Positions 45,336-55,153 of a stretch of DNA of 64,000 bases are shown here, piece after piece. Location of the stretch: assembly GCA_024655965.1 (NCBI GenBank), contig JANLFL010000002.1, positions 186,001-250,000 on the forward strand, written 5' to 3'. How positions within the stretch are numbered: position 1 is the first letter of the stretch; each line of letters begins with the position of its first letter. A program made the translations under genes and the position numbers. The stretch comes from Caldisericota bacterium. GTDB lineage: Bacteria > Caldisericota > JANLFM01. The notes under the pieces were generated by a model. The model was given only the letters and a program-made list of their open reading frames with translations, made no database searches and was not told where the DNA came from.

Positions 45336-47732
45336 ATGAAGTTTAAGCCGACGAGGGATCTCGCCCCTCTTTCCCTTGAGGAAGCTTTCCAGGAACTGGA
45401 AAGCTCCCCCGAGGGCTTGAGCGAGGAGGTGGGAAGAGAGCGTTTATCCCTCTGGGGATTTAACGAAACCCCTCAAAAGGAGGTTAACCCCGCCCTGTCC
45501 TTTCTTTTAAGGTTCTGGGGACCGATGCCCTGGCTTCTTGAGGCGGCGATCATCCTCTCCTTTCTCCTGGGGCGCAGGCTTGAAGGTTTCTTTATCCTCT
45601 CCCTCCTTTTTATCAACGCCACATTGGGATTTTTCCACCAGCTCAACTCCACGAAAGCCCTTGAACTTTTAAAAAAGGCCATTCCGGTTAAGGCAAGGGT
45701 CTTGAGGGATGGGGAATTAAAGATAATACCGGCAAGGGAATTGGTCCCCGGGGATGTAATTCTTCTCAAACAAGGGGATTTTGTCCCCGCAGACCTCAAA
45801 GTCATCTCTGGAGTGGGAGAAGTGGATCAATCAACAGTAACCGGGGAATCCCTCCCGGTTCCGATCCAGGAGGGAGGAATTTTGTATTCCGGCTCAATAT
45901 TCCAAAGAGGGAGCATAAAGGCTCTGGTTTTGAACACCGGAACTCATTCCCAATACGGAGCCTCAATGGAATTAGTCCGGATCGCCCGGCCAAAATCCCA
46001 TCAGGAAGAGCTAATTTTGAAAGTTATAAAGTATTCCCTTCTTTTTGCACTTTCCTGCACCATTGGGGCAACCATTTACGGCTTTATAAGGGGGGGAAAC
46101 CTTCTTCAAATCCTTGAATTCGACCTAGTTGTCCTGATGGGAGCAGTTCCGGTGGCGATTCCCGTGATGTTGAGCGTTGTTCAATCAGCGGGAGCAATAG
46201 AGCTTTCCCGAAATGGCGTCCTGGTGACACGATTAGATTCGATTGAGGATGCTGCTTCTTGCGACATACTCCTGCTTGATAAAACAGGGACATTAACGGA
46301 GAACAAAATAAAAGTTGCCGGAGTTGCACCCCTTGCTGGAAAGGAGGATGAGGTACTTCTGTGGGCGGGGGTTGCTTCCGAGGATGATTCCCCCGATCAG
46401 ATTGACAAAGCGATCCTCGAGGAAGCCAGGAAAAGAGAGATCGTTCTCTCCTCATTAAAGAGAATTTCCTTCACCCCCTTTCTCCCCGAAACTCGCATCA
46501 GTCAAGCCCTGGTGGAAAAAGGGGGGGAAATGGTCAGGGTGGTGAAAGGAGCCCCTCAGGCCCTCACGGGGCTTTTCCCTCTGGAAGAGGAAAAAAGAGA
46601 GGATTTGAGGAAGATGGTGGAAAATTTCTCTCAAAAAGGGGCGAGGAGCATCGCTGTGGCTTTGGAGAAGGAGGGCAAGGGCCTTGTCCTGGGAGTCATA
46701 GGCCTGTTTGACCCCCCTCGAGGAGAGGCAAAGGATACAATTCGGGAATTAAAGCAACTGGGGGTAAAGCCCATCATGTTGACCGGGGATAACCTGATGA
46801 TCGCCAAAGAGATCGCCAATCTGGTAGGAATTGGCCCCGAGGTGAGGAGCTTTTCCGAATTGAAAGAGTTACCTGATCAAGAACTCGCTTCCGTTCTGGA
46901 AAACCTTGATGGGATTTCGGAAGTGTTCCCGGAGGACAAATTCAGAATAGTAAAAGCCCTTCAAGAAAAAGGGCATTTTGTGGGAATGACAGGCGACGGG
47001 GTCAACGATGCTCCCGCTTTAAAGCAAGCGGAGTTGGGGATAGCGGTGGAAAACGCCACGGATGTGGCCAGAGCTTCCTCAGGTGTCGTTTTAACCAAAC
47101 CCGGAATTCAGGTGATCCTCAACTGCTTGATCTTATCCCGGAAAATTTTCCAGCGTACTTTAACCTGGATTTTAAACAAAATCATTAAAGTCATTGAGTT
47201 CTCTGCCCTTCTCACCCTTGGTTTCTTCGCTTTAAAGACCAGCGTCCTTCCCTTGCTTTACATGGCTTTTTTGATCATCGCCAACGATTTCGTTACCATT
47301 TCTTTGGCCACGGATCGGGTGGAATATTCAGGGTCCCCAAATTTCTGGAACGTAAAATCAATCGCCATTTCAGCGATTGTCCCCGGCCTCCTTTTCTTTT
47401 TGGAGGACGCCCTGGTATTTTTCTGGGGGATTTCCCATCTTCCCTTGCCCCAGCTCCAGACATTAATCCTCATGGCTCTGGTGTTTAACAGTCAGGTCAG
47501 AATCCTCCTCGTTCGGGAAAGAAGACACTTCTGGTCCTCGCTTCCAGGAACGGCTCTTTCGCTCGGTTCCATCCTCACAGTTTTTACCTTTTTCGCATTT
47601 GCTTATTGGGGGGTTGTTTTAAATCCGATCCCTATCGGAATATTAGGTTCACTCTCTTTATTCCTGATCCTGGGCGCTTTCCTAATCGATTTTCCCAAGG
47701 TTAACCTTTTCTCCAGGTTCCTGGGAACCTGA
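45336..47732 (+). CDS. P3A-type plasma-membrane H+-ATPase family P-type ATPase
   Basis: VDQSTVTGESLPV, LLDKTGTLTENKI, MLTGDNLMIAKEIA, MTGDGVNDAPALKQAELGIAV; GAVPVAIPVML in TM4. Confidence 0.92.
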   Translation: MKFKPTRDLAPLSLEEAFQELESSPEGLSEEVGRERLSLWGFNETPQKEVNPALSFLLRFWGPMPWLLEAAIILSFLLGRRLEGFFILSLLFINATLGFFHQLNSTKALELLKKAIPVKARVLRDGELKIIPARELVPGDVILLKQGDFVPADLKVISGVGEVDQSTVTGESLPVPIQEGGILYSGSIFQRGSIKALVLNTGTHSQYGASMELVRIARPKSHQEELILKVIKYSLLFALSCTIGATIYGFIRGGNLLQILEFDLVVLMGAVPVAIPVMLSVVQSAGAIELSRNGVLVTRLDSIEDAASCDILLLDKTGTLTENKIKVAGVAPLAGKEDEVLLWAGVASEDDSPDQIDKAILEEARKREIVLSSLKRISFTPFLPETRISQALVEKGGEMVRVVKGAPQALTGLFPLEEEKREDLRKMVENFSQKGARSIAVALEKEGKGLVLGVIGLFDPPRGEAKDTIRELKQLGVKPIMLTGDNLMIAKEIANLVGIGPEVRSFSELKELPDQELASVLENLDGISEVFPEDKFRIVKALQEKGHFVGMTGDGVNDAPALKQAELGIAVENATDVARASSGVVLTKPGIQVILNCLILSRKIFQRTLTWILNKIIKVIEFSALLTLGFFALKTSVLPLLYMAFLIIANDFVTISLATDRVEYSGSPNFWNVKSIAISAIVPGLLFFLEDALVFFWGISHLPLPQLQTLILMALVFNSQVRILLVRERRHFWSSLPGTALSLGSILTVFTFFAFAYWGVVLNPIPIGILGSLSLFLILGAFLIDFPKVNLFSRFLGT

Positions 47733-47784
47733 TTTCTGGATTTTTCTTTTTCCCCGGAGTACTTCTTGAGATAAACCTGGTGCA

Positions 47785-47967
47785 TCAACCAAGCATCAAC
47801 AGGCTGATCGGCACTGCTCCCCCCCGAAAACTAGGTTCAATAAAAGCCCGACAGGCTTTCTCGAGAACCTGGCAGGCAACGAAGGCCTCGTCGAGGTCTC
47901 TCCCCACAAAAACCACCGCTTTCGCGCTGCTCGTCCCAACATCATGGGCGATAATGTACCTGGCCAT
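47785..47967 (-). pseudogene. Chimeric remnant: FGGY kinase N-terminus joined to class II aldolase C-terminus
   Basis: MARYIIAHDVGTSSAKAVVF (FGGY/xylulokinase start) followed in frame by VGRDLDEAFVACQVLEKACRAFIE (class II aldolase/FucA C-terminal helix). Confidence 0.6.
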
Positions 47968-48054
47968 CACGCTCCCTCCTACAACCAGGGCTTGAGAAGC
48001 AAAAGGAGATTTCGCTTCTTTTTGGAATTCATTATACCAAATTCAAAAAATGTA

Positions 48055-48084
48055 TTTGAAATCAATTTCAAACCTTAGTATACT
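48055..48084 (+). promoter_or_regulatory. TetR-gene promoter with overlapping inverted-repeat operator
   Basis: TTTGAAAT-CA-ATTTCAAA at 48055-48072 overlapping TTGAAA-N17-TATACT. Confidence 0.75.
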
Positions 48085-48098
48085 TTTTTTATAAAATT

Positions 48099-48704
48099 AT
48101 GATGGGCGAGAACCTCTCACGCAGGGAAAGGAAAAAGAACGCAACCCGTTCCACCATTCTCCGGGCTGCCCGGCACCTGTTCGAGGAGAAGGGGCCGGAG
48201 AACACCTCCATTGAGGAAATAGCTGAAAGGGCGGATATCTCAAAAAGCACTTTCTTCAATTATTTTCCGAACAAGGAAGCCTTGTTTACCGCAATTGCCG
48301 AGGAGGAGGTTCGGGACATCTTAGCCCTGGAGGGGGACCTTCCCCCCGGGGATAGTTCCTTCAAGAAAATTCGAATAATTACCCAGAGGATCCTGGAGGA
48401 TGTGATCCCCTACGTCCATCTCACGGGAAAAATTGTTTTCACATCAATTTTATCCAACGATAGCCGTCCATCACCTTTCCTGGAGATAAATCACCTCTTG
48501 GAAAGGATCGTGGAAAAAGGACAGAAGAAGGGGGAGATCTCCAAAAAATATTCCCCGACCGACATTTCCACGGCAATAGTGGGGGCTTGTTACGGTTTAA
48601 TCTTTCGATGGATCGAGCTTGGGTACAAAGCAGGTTCAACCTCGGAATTTGAAAGCATCCTGGAGATGCTATTTTCAAGCATTAAAAAAGGAGGTCAAGA
48701 CTAA
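48099..48704 (+). CDS. TetR family transcriptional regulator
   Basis: RSTILRAARHLFEEKGPENTSIEEIAERADISKSTFFNYFPNKEALF. Confidence 0.95.
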   Translation: MMGENLSRRERKKNATRSTILRAARHLFEEKGPENTSIEEIAERADISKSTFFNYFPNKEALFTAIAEEEVRDILALEGDLPPGDSSFKKIRIITQRILEDVIPYVHLTGKIVFTSILSNDSRPSPFLEINHLLERIVEKGQKKGEISKKYSPTDISTAIVGACYGLIFRWIELGYKAGSTSEFESILEMLFSSIKKGGQD

Positions 48705-48709
48705 AAGGG

Positions 48710-50176
48710 GTGCGGAAAATGCAAGGATACTCAATTGCCAAATGGGAAGAACCGGACGAAATCTACCGAAAATTGAAGGATCTCGTCAAACAGCCCATTC
48801 GCCGGATCAAGAGGGAAGCGATGGAAAAATATCTCGAATACTTCAATTCCCGATGCCACCGTTCAAAAGAAATTGTCGCCGAGGCCAGAAACTTTATCCC
48901 CGGAGGGGCCCAGCATAACCTGGCTTTTAACTATCCCTTTCCCCTGGTGATCGAGAAGGCAGAAGGGCCTTACCTCTGGGATATTGACGGAAACAGGTAC
49001 ATAGATTTTCTCCAGGCCGGGGGGCCAACAATCTTGGGTAGCAATTATCCCCCGGTGAGGGAAAAGGTGATTGAGCTTCTCCAGACCTGCGGCCCGGTAA
49101 CCGGCCTCTTCCACGAATACGAGCTGAAACTGGCTCGTTTGATCAACAAGCACATGCCCTCGGTGGAGATGTTCAGGATGCTGGGGAGCGGGACTGAGGC
49201 GGTAATGGCTGCCTTGAGGATCGCCAGATTGGGGACAGGAAAGAAGAAAGTAATAAAAGTGGGAGGAGCATATCACGGCTGGAGCGACCAAATGGTTTTC
49301 GGCCTTCACGTACCGGGGACGGGAAGGTACGAGGCCCACGGAATACCCAAAAGCTGCACCCAGCACACCCAAGAAGTCCCGCCAAACGACATTCCCGCTC
49401 TGGAGAGAAAATTGAAGATGAACCGTCTCCGAGGGGGGACCGCAGCGGTAATCGTGGAGCCCCTGGGGCCTGAAAGCGGGACAAGGCCGGTTTACTGGAA
49501 TTACAACAAAGAAGTCCGTGAGCTTTGCGACCAATACGGGGCCTTGCTCATTTTCGACGAGGTGGTGACCGGATTCCGGGTGGGATTGGGGGGAGCCCAG
49601 GGATACTTCCAGGTCAAGCCCGATCTCACGGTATTTGGAAAGATCGTTGCCGGAGGCTATCCCGGGGCTGGAGGGGTGGGAGGAAAGAGGGACCTGATAA
49701 GTCTCCTGGCAGCAGGAATCGAAAGCGGAAAGAAGAGGGCTTACGTGGGGGGAACCCTGGCAGCCAACCCCCTCAGTTCCCTTGCAGGTTATTACACCAT
49801 CCTGGAGATCGAAAGGACCAATGCTTGTGAAGTTGCAGGACGAATGGGAGATCGCTTAACCGAGGGTTTGAAATACCTGATTGAGAAATACCGTCTCCCC
49901 TATGTTGCCTACAACCAGGGCTCGATCTGCCACCTAGAGACATCAGGGGCGATGTTTGTAAAAATCGACCTCCTTCACTTGAAGAAGTCCCTGAAGGATA
50001 TTCACGAGAGGAAGTTTATGATGGAGGAAATGGGGGCAGCCTATATGGCCGAAGGGATCGTCACCCTTGCTGGAAGCAGGATGTACACCAGCCTTTCCGA
50101 TACCCCGGAGGTAATAGACCAAGCCCTGGAGAGGTTCGAGAATGTCTTCCGGAATGTGGAAGGGATTTCCCCCTGA
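48710..50176 (+). CDS. Class III aminotransferase, glutamate-1-semialdehyde aminomutase-like
   Basis: FIPGGAQHNLAF, GSGTEAVMAALRIAR, GAYHGWSDQMV, LLIFDEVVTGFR, VFGKIVAGGYPGAGGVGGKRD. Confidence 0.88.
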   Translation: MRKMQGYSIAKWEEPDEIYRKLKDLVKQPIRRIKREAMEKYLEYFNSRCHRSKEIVAEARNFIPGGAQHNLAFNYPFPLVIEKAEGPYLWDIDGNRYIDFLQAGGPTILGSNYPPVREKVIELLQTCGPVTGLFHEYELKLARLINKHMPSVEMFRMLGSGTEAVMAALRIARLGTGKKKVIKVGGAYHGWSDQMVFGLHVPGTGRYEAHGIPKSCTQHTQEVPPNDIPALERKLKMNRLRGGTAAVIVEPLGPESGTRPVYWNYNKEVRELCDQYGALLIFDEVVTGFRVGLGGAQGYFQVKPDLTVFGKIVAGGYPGAGGVGGKRDLISLLAAGIESGKKRAYVGGTLAANPLSSLAGYYTILEIERTNACEVAGRMGDRLTEGLKYLIEKYRLPYVAYNQGSICHLETSGAMFVKIDLLHLKKSLKDIHERKFMMEEMGAAYMAEGIVTLAGSRMYTSLSDTPEVIDQALERFENVFRNVEGISP

Positions 50177-50253
50177 GGAATAAAATCGGGGCAATTTCCG
50201 TAATAAATCAAAAAGGAAATTAGCAACCTGCCCTTTTTGGAAAGGAGAAAAAA

Positions 50254-51303
50254 TTGGAAGGAATCCCATTGAGCGAGGAGATGGTCCTAAAAAACCTCAA
50301 GGAAGTGATCGACCCCGAATTGAACGCCTCGGTTGTCGATTTAGGGATGGTCAGGAACCTGAAAATCCAAGACGGTATCGTTTCCTTCGACTTCACCCTC
50401 ACCACACTGAAGTGCCCTTTTAGGGAAACCTTGGTGAACTCAACCCGAAAGAAAATCGAGGGAATACCCGGAGTAAAGGAAGTGAGGATTAACCTCAGGG
50501 AAATGACCGAGGACGATAAGCGGGAGCTCTTTAAAGAACGCTTCCAAGAAGAAACAATCCCCACAAACCAGATCAAGCACGTCGTGGCCATCATGAGTGG
50601 AAAAGGGGGGGTTGGAAAATCCCTGGTCACCTCACTTCTTGCCCTTTCGCTTCAAAAAGCCGGAAAAAAGGTGGGGATCCTCGACGCGGATATTACCGGA
50701 CCATCGATCCCCAGGCTCTTTGGCCTTAAGGGGTTTCCCGAAGCCTCCGAAAGCGGGATCTTCCCCTTATCAACCCGAGAAGGCTTAAAGGTAATTTCCA
50801 TGAATTTTTTCTTGGAAGAGGAGGGCAAGCCGGTCATCTGGAGGGGTCCATTGATCACCAAAGCCATCCAGCAGTTCTGGAGCGATGTTCACTGGGGGGA
50901 CCTTGACTTTCTCCTGGTGGATCTACCTCCTGGGACCGCCGACGCCCCTCTAACTGTCCTTCAATCCATCCCCGTTGATGGGGTAATCCTGGTCACGAGC
51001 CCGCAGGAGTTGGCAAGCGTCATCGTCCGCAAGGCAGCGGAAATGAGCCGGGAACTGGGGACGCCGATCCTGGGGATCGTGGAAAACATGTCATATTTCA
51101 CCTGTCCGCACTGCGGAAAGGAGACCAGCCTTTTTGGGACAAGCCACGCCCAGGAACTGGCAAATTACCTTGGCGTAAAAATCCTGACACGCCTTCCCCT
51201 GAGCCCGACCTGGGCAGAACTCGCTGATTCGGGAAAATCGGAAGAAATTCCCCTCGACCTTTTCCAGCCCATAAGGGAGGAGATCCTCCAGAAGCTGGGG
51301 TAA
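50254..51303 (+). CDS. Mrp/NBP35-type Fe-S carrier ATPase with N-terminal MIP18-like domain
   Basis: VIDPELNASVVDLGMVRN; MSGKGGVGKSLVTSLLALSL; VDLPPGTADAPLTV; YFTCPHCGKET. Confidence 0.95.
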   Translation: MEGIPLSEEMVLKNLKEVIDPELNASVVDLGMVRNLKIQDGIVSFDFTLTTLKCPFRETLVNSTRKKIEGIPGVKEVRINLREMTEDDKRELFKERFQEETIPTNQIKHVVAIMSGKGGVGKSLVTSLLALSLQKAGKKVGILDADITGPSIPRLFGLKGFPEASESGIFPLSTREGLKVISMNFFLEEEGKPVIWRGPLITKAIQQFWSDVHWGDLDFLLVDLPPGTADAPLTVLQSIPVDGVILVTSPQELASVIVRKAAEMSRELGTPILGIVENMSYFTCPHCGKETSLFGTSHAQELANYLGVKILTRLPLSPTWAELADSGKSEEIPLDLFQPIREEILQKLG

Positions 51304-51409
51304 ACCTTCCCCAAAAAGTTGAATCGAAATCCGTACAAATCCCCTAAGCTTATTGCTAAAATTTATCCAGGGAAAATCTCCAATTTTTTGAAAAGAAGGA
51401 GAGCTTTTT

Positions 51410-52024
51410 ATGGGGAAAGCTGTTTCTTATCTTCTGATTTTTTTGTTTTTGTCGGTATTAGTTTCAGGATGCGGGGGAGGAGCCCCCGCTTTAAGTCCTT
51501 CTCCGACTCAAACCAAATCCTCTGAGATCCCTCCTCCCCCACCCTCGGAAACCTCCACGGGAATAGGGACAGAAGGTGCCAAAAGGTACTCATTAGGGGA
51601 ATCCTTCGAATACTCAAAGGCCACCTTCACCTTCAAGAAAGCGGAATTCAGGGAAAAGATCCCGGTCTTTTTGGGAGAAACCTCCTACACCCCCCAAAAC
51701 GGAAAATACCTGGTGGTTTATTTTTCCTTTAGGGGAAGCAAGGAGAATGAATCCGCGGGAGTTAATACGGACATCTTTCTCCTCAAGGATTCCCAGGGAA
51801 GGTCGCATCAGATGTCCTCTTACACCTCCAACCATGAGGCAAACGACATGGCTTTCGAGGAAGGAATGGAGGTGGCAGGGATGCTCCTCTGGAACCAGGA
51901 AGAGGAGGAAGATTCCCTTCTGGTCTACGACATCCCCTCTGATTCCTCGGGGTTGACAATGAACATTATTTATCAAGAGGGAGAAGAATTAAAAACCTTT
52001 GCCATAATAGACCTGGGGCTTTAA
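51410..52024 (+). CDS. Lipoprotein with DUF4352-like domain
   Basis: Lipobox LVSGCGGG; NGKYLVVYFSFRGSKENESAGVNTDIFLLKDSQGRSHQM. Confidence 0.7.
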   Translation: MGKAVSYLLIFLFLSVLVSGCGGGAPALSPSPTQTKSSEIPPPPPSETSTGIGTEGAKRYSLGESFEYSKATFTFKKAEFREKIPVFLGETSYTPQNGKYLVVYFSFRGSKENESAGVNTDIFLLKDSQGRSHQMSSYTSNHEANDMAFEEGMEVAGMLLWNQEEEEDSLLVYDIPSDSSGLTMNIIYQEGEELKTFAIIDLGL

Positions 52025-52040
52025 GCGGGCTTGACTTCAA

Positions 52041-52559
52041 TTGAGGATGAGATCGCCCGGGAGAAAAATTTTTATTACCGGGGCGCCCGGGTGCGGAAAA
52101 ACCACCCTGATCAAGGAACTTTTCACCCGGTTTCCGGATTTGTGCGGTTTCTGGACTGAGGAGGTGAGGAAAAGGGGGATTCGAACTGGCTTCCAGATTG
52201 TGACCACCTGGGGAGAAAGGCTCCCCCTATCTTCGGTAAATTCTCCCTCCCCTTTTCGGGTGGGAAAATATGGGGTCGAAGTCCAAAACATAACCAAAGT
52301 TTGCCAAAAAGTCCGGGAATGCCGGAGATCCGGGAAAAAAAGGTTCATCCTGGACGAGATAGGGAAAATGGAATACTTCTCTTCCAATTTTCGCCAGATG
52401 ATTTGGGAAATCTTGGAGGACCCGGAATCGGAAATTTTTGCAACCATTTCCTTAAAGGATTTCCATCCCGAGATCAGAACCATAAAGGAAATGGGCGAGG
52501 TTTTCCATCTGGAAAGAGGAAACTTCGAACAAATTTTGAGGGCACTCTGCGAACAATAA
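52041..52559 (+). CDS. Nucleoside-triphosphatase THEP1-like
   Basis: IFITGAPGCGKTTLIKEL, GFWTEEVRKRGIRTGFQIVT, FILDEIGKMEYFS. Confidence 0.92.
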   Translation: MRMRSPGRKIFITGAPGCGKTTLIKELFTRFPDLCGFWTEEVRKRGIRTGFQIVTTWGERLPLSSVNSPSPFRVGKYGVEVQNITKVCQKVRECRRSGKKRFILDEIGKMEYFSSNFRQMIWEILEDPESEIFATISLKDFHPEIRTIKEMGEVFHLERGNFEQILRALCEQ

Positions 52560-52652
52560 TTAAAAAATCCTGGTCTCCGCAAAAAAGAGGTTTTTTCATT
52601 TCTAAAATCGCTAAAATCTAATATATGATTTTTCAGGGGTCAGAGGAGCGCT

Positions 52653-54845
52653 GTGAAAGAGAACGCCTCAACAGGTAAGAAGCAAAGCGTTGTAAACCTG
52701 AGGGAGCTCTTCGTTTTTTGCGCCCTTCTCGTGGGGATTTTTCTAACCCGCCTTTATAATTACCCCCTCTTCCATTCCCTTTCGGAAATGTTTTCCATTT
52801 TAATCGCCCTGGGCCTTTTCTTGATCGCCTGGAACACCAGGGAAAATATCCAGAACAAGGGCCTCCTCTTCCTGGGGATTGCATATTTCTTCGTTGCCTT
52901 AATCGATCTCGTCCACACCCTTGCCTATAAGGGAATGGGGGTCTTCCCGGAATTCACCTCGAACTTGCCCACCCAGTTGTGGATTGGCGCCAGGTACCTG
53001 GAAAGCATCAGCCTCCTTATCGCCCCCATCTTCATTGAACGCCCATTCAAGCCTCACCTGATCTTCCTTTCTTATTCCCTGGTGGTGACCCTGATTTTTT
53101 TGAGCATTTTCCTCTTCGGGATTTTTCCCACCTGCTATGTAGAGGGAAGCGGGCTCACCACTTTTAAGATCGTAAGCGAGTATGTAATTTCCGGGATTCT
53201 TCTTCTTTCCATGTATCTGTATTTCCAAAAAAGGGCCTTTTTCCCCGGAGAATCCCTGGTTCTAATAGAGTTTTCCCTTATATTCACCGTTTTCTCGGAA
53301 ATCACCTTCACCCAGTACGTTGGGGTGTATGGGGTCGCCAACATGATCGGCCACATCTTCAAGGTCATCTCCTTTTACTTGATTTACCTGGCGGTCATCT
53401 CCACTGGCTTGCGGAAACCCATGGACCTCCTCTGGCGAGCTTTGAAAGAAAGCGAGGAAAAATACCGGAACCTGGTTGAAGGAATGGCGGAGGGGGTGGT
53501 GATCCTGGATTCTGAGGAGAAATTCATTTACGCAAACCCCAGAGCTGAAGAGGTTTTCGGGATCACGGGAGGGGAATTGGAAGGCCGTTCCCTTCTTGAA
53601 TTTATCCCTCCCGAAGAACTCCTCAAAGTAGAGGAACAAACTCGAAGACGAAAGAAGGGATTGACCGACAGGTACGAGCTGGAAATATCCGGAGCGGATG
53701 GAAAAAGAAGGATCATCAGCGTTTCCGTCAGTCCCATTTTGGACGGCCAGGGAAACTACAAGGGAGCGAGCGGGGTCTTTGAGGACATTACCCTCAAAAG
53801 GGAAAAAGAAAAGGAAGTGGAACGGCTGGCGGCAATCGTGAACTCTGCCAGCGAAACTTTTCTCCTTTTCGATTCCGGGGGAAAAATACTTGCCTGGAAC
53901 AAAATGGCCGAGGAATTCTTCCCTTCCTTAAAGCAGGACTCCGGGGCAAAATCCTATCTGGACCTAATTTTCAAAGACAACAGGGACGAGGCCTGGGAAA
54001 AATTTGAGGAGGCAATAAAGGGAAAGGGAGGGATCCGCTTTGAAAGCCAGATTAAAACTGAGGAAGGGAAGAGCATCCCGGTCCTAATTACCCTTTTCCC
54101 AATCCCCGGGGCGACGGAAAAGCAGGTGGAAATTGCTGCTTTAATCGTGGACATCAGGGAAAGGAAAAAGGCGGAGGAACTCCACGCGGACTTCATCAGG
54201 TCACTAGTACACGACCTTTCTAATCCCTTGTCTGCCTCCTTAACAGCCCTGGAGATGATTCAGACTGGAAAAAAGGATGGCTCGTCTCTTGAGGAATATC
54301 TGGAAATTCTCGGAATGAATGTGAAAAGAATCGCCAATCTCCTGGCAAATTTCTCCCGGGCATTAAATTGGCCCTCAAACGGAATCAACCTGGAGAAAAA
54401 TCCCCGGAACTTATTTGAGATCCTTTCAAGGCTCCTTGAAGCACAAAAGCCCCTCTTTTCCCGAAAAGGAATAGAATTGCGGTTCACAAGCCAGGGTGAA
54501 AATGTCATGGTCCTGGCCAACGAAAACCTGGAAAGGGCCATCGGGAACATTCTGGATAACGCTTTAAAGTTCACCCCTGAAGGAGGGAAGGTCGAGGTTT
54601 CCTTGCACAAAGAAGGCCATAAAGCCTTGATTTCGATCGCCGACACCGGAACGGGAATTTCTTCCTCAGACCTTCCCCACATTTTCGAGCGGTTTTATCG
54701 AGGAAAAGGAGCCAACACTGGAACCGGCCTTGGGCTTTACACTGCCCGCCTGGCAGTGGAGGAACTGGGGGGAGAAATCCGGGCAGAAAGTGAGTTGGGA
54801 AAGGGAAGCAAGTTCACAATCTCCCTTCCATTAAAGGAAGGGTAA
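52653..54845 (+). CDS. MASE3-PAS sensor histidine kinase
   Basis: N-terminal 7-TM MASE3-like (GIAYFFVALIDLVHTLAYKGMGVFP); PAS; FIRSLVHDLSNPLSASLTALE (H box), ENLERAIGNILDNALKFTPEGG, ADTGTGISSSDLPHIFERFYRGKGANTGTGLGL. Confidence 0.93.
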   Translation: MKENASTGKKQSVVNLRELFVFCALLVGIFLTRLYNYPLFHSLSEMFSILIALGLFLIAWNTRENIQNKGLLFLGIAYFFVALIDLVHTLAYKGMGVFPEFTSNLPTQLWIGARYLESISLLIAPIFIERPFKPHLIFLSYSLVVTLIFLSIFLFGIFPTCYVEGSGLTTFKIVSEYVISGILLLSMYLYFQKRAFFPGESLVLIEFSLIFTVFSEITFTQYVGVYGVANMIGHIFKVISFYLIYLAVISTGLRKPMDLLWRALKESEEKYRNLVEGMAEGVVILDSEEKFIYANPRAEEVFGITGGELEGRSLLEFIPPEELLKVEEQTRRRKKGLTDRYELEISGADGKRRIISVSVSPILDGQGNYKGASGVFEDITLKREKEKEVERLAAIVNSASETFLLFDSGGKILAWNKMAEEFFPSLKQDSGAKSYLDLIFKDNRDEAWEKFEEAIKGKGGIRFESQIKTEEGKSIPVLITLFPIPGATEKQVEIAALIVDIRERKKAEELHADFIRSLVHDLSNPLSASLTALEMIQTGKKDGSSLEEYLEILGMNVKRIANLLANFSRALNWPSNGINLEKNPRNLFEILSRLLEAQKPLFSRKGIELRFTSQGENVMVLANENLERAIGNILDNALKFTPEGGKVEVSLHKEGHKALISIADTGTGISSSDLPHIFERFYRGKGANTGTGLGLYTARLAVEELGGEIRAESELGKGSKFTISLPLKEG

Positions 54846-54872
54846 TTTCTTATTTTCGGGCTTAAATTTTAA

Positions 54873-54898
54873 GGGGGCGGAAAACCGCCCCCCTTTTT
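54873..54898 (+). terminator. Intrinsic terminator
   Basis: GGGGGCGG-AAAA-CCGCCCCCC-TTTTT. Confidence 0.9.
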
Positions 54899-54918
54899 AT
54901 TTAATCAGGGAAAGTAGC

Positions 54919-55146
54919 TCATCCCCCAGAATAAATGTGAGAGATCACCACCCGATCCCCCTCCCTGAGAGGATGCTCCCGGGAAACCCCCTTCCCCTCA
55001 ACGGTCAAAATCAGGGGCAGGTCCTCGGGAATTTCCAGTTTCTGGAGGAGAAATGTTAAATTTGATTCTTCGGGGATTTCTAGGTCCTTTTCGCTGAATC
55101 CCATCCGGGAAATTAAAGGTCCGATGAGTTTTACCTTGACCTTCAT
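54919..55146 (-). CDS. MoaD/ThiS family sulfur-carrier-like protein
   Basis: MKVKVKLIGPLISRMGFSEKDLEIPEESNLTFLLQKLEI...LREGDRVVISHIYSGG (C-terminal GG). Start 55146 rather than 55275. Confidence 0.85.
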   Translation of the reverse strand: MKVKVKLIGPLISRMGFSEKDLEIPEESNLTFLLQKLEIPEDLPLILTVEGKGVSREHPLREGDRVVISHIYSGG

Positions 55147-55153
55147 GGGGTTA

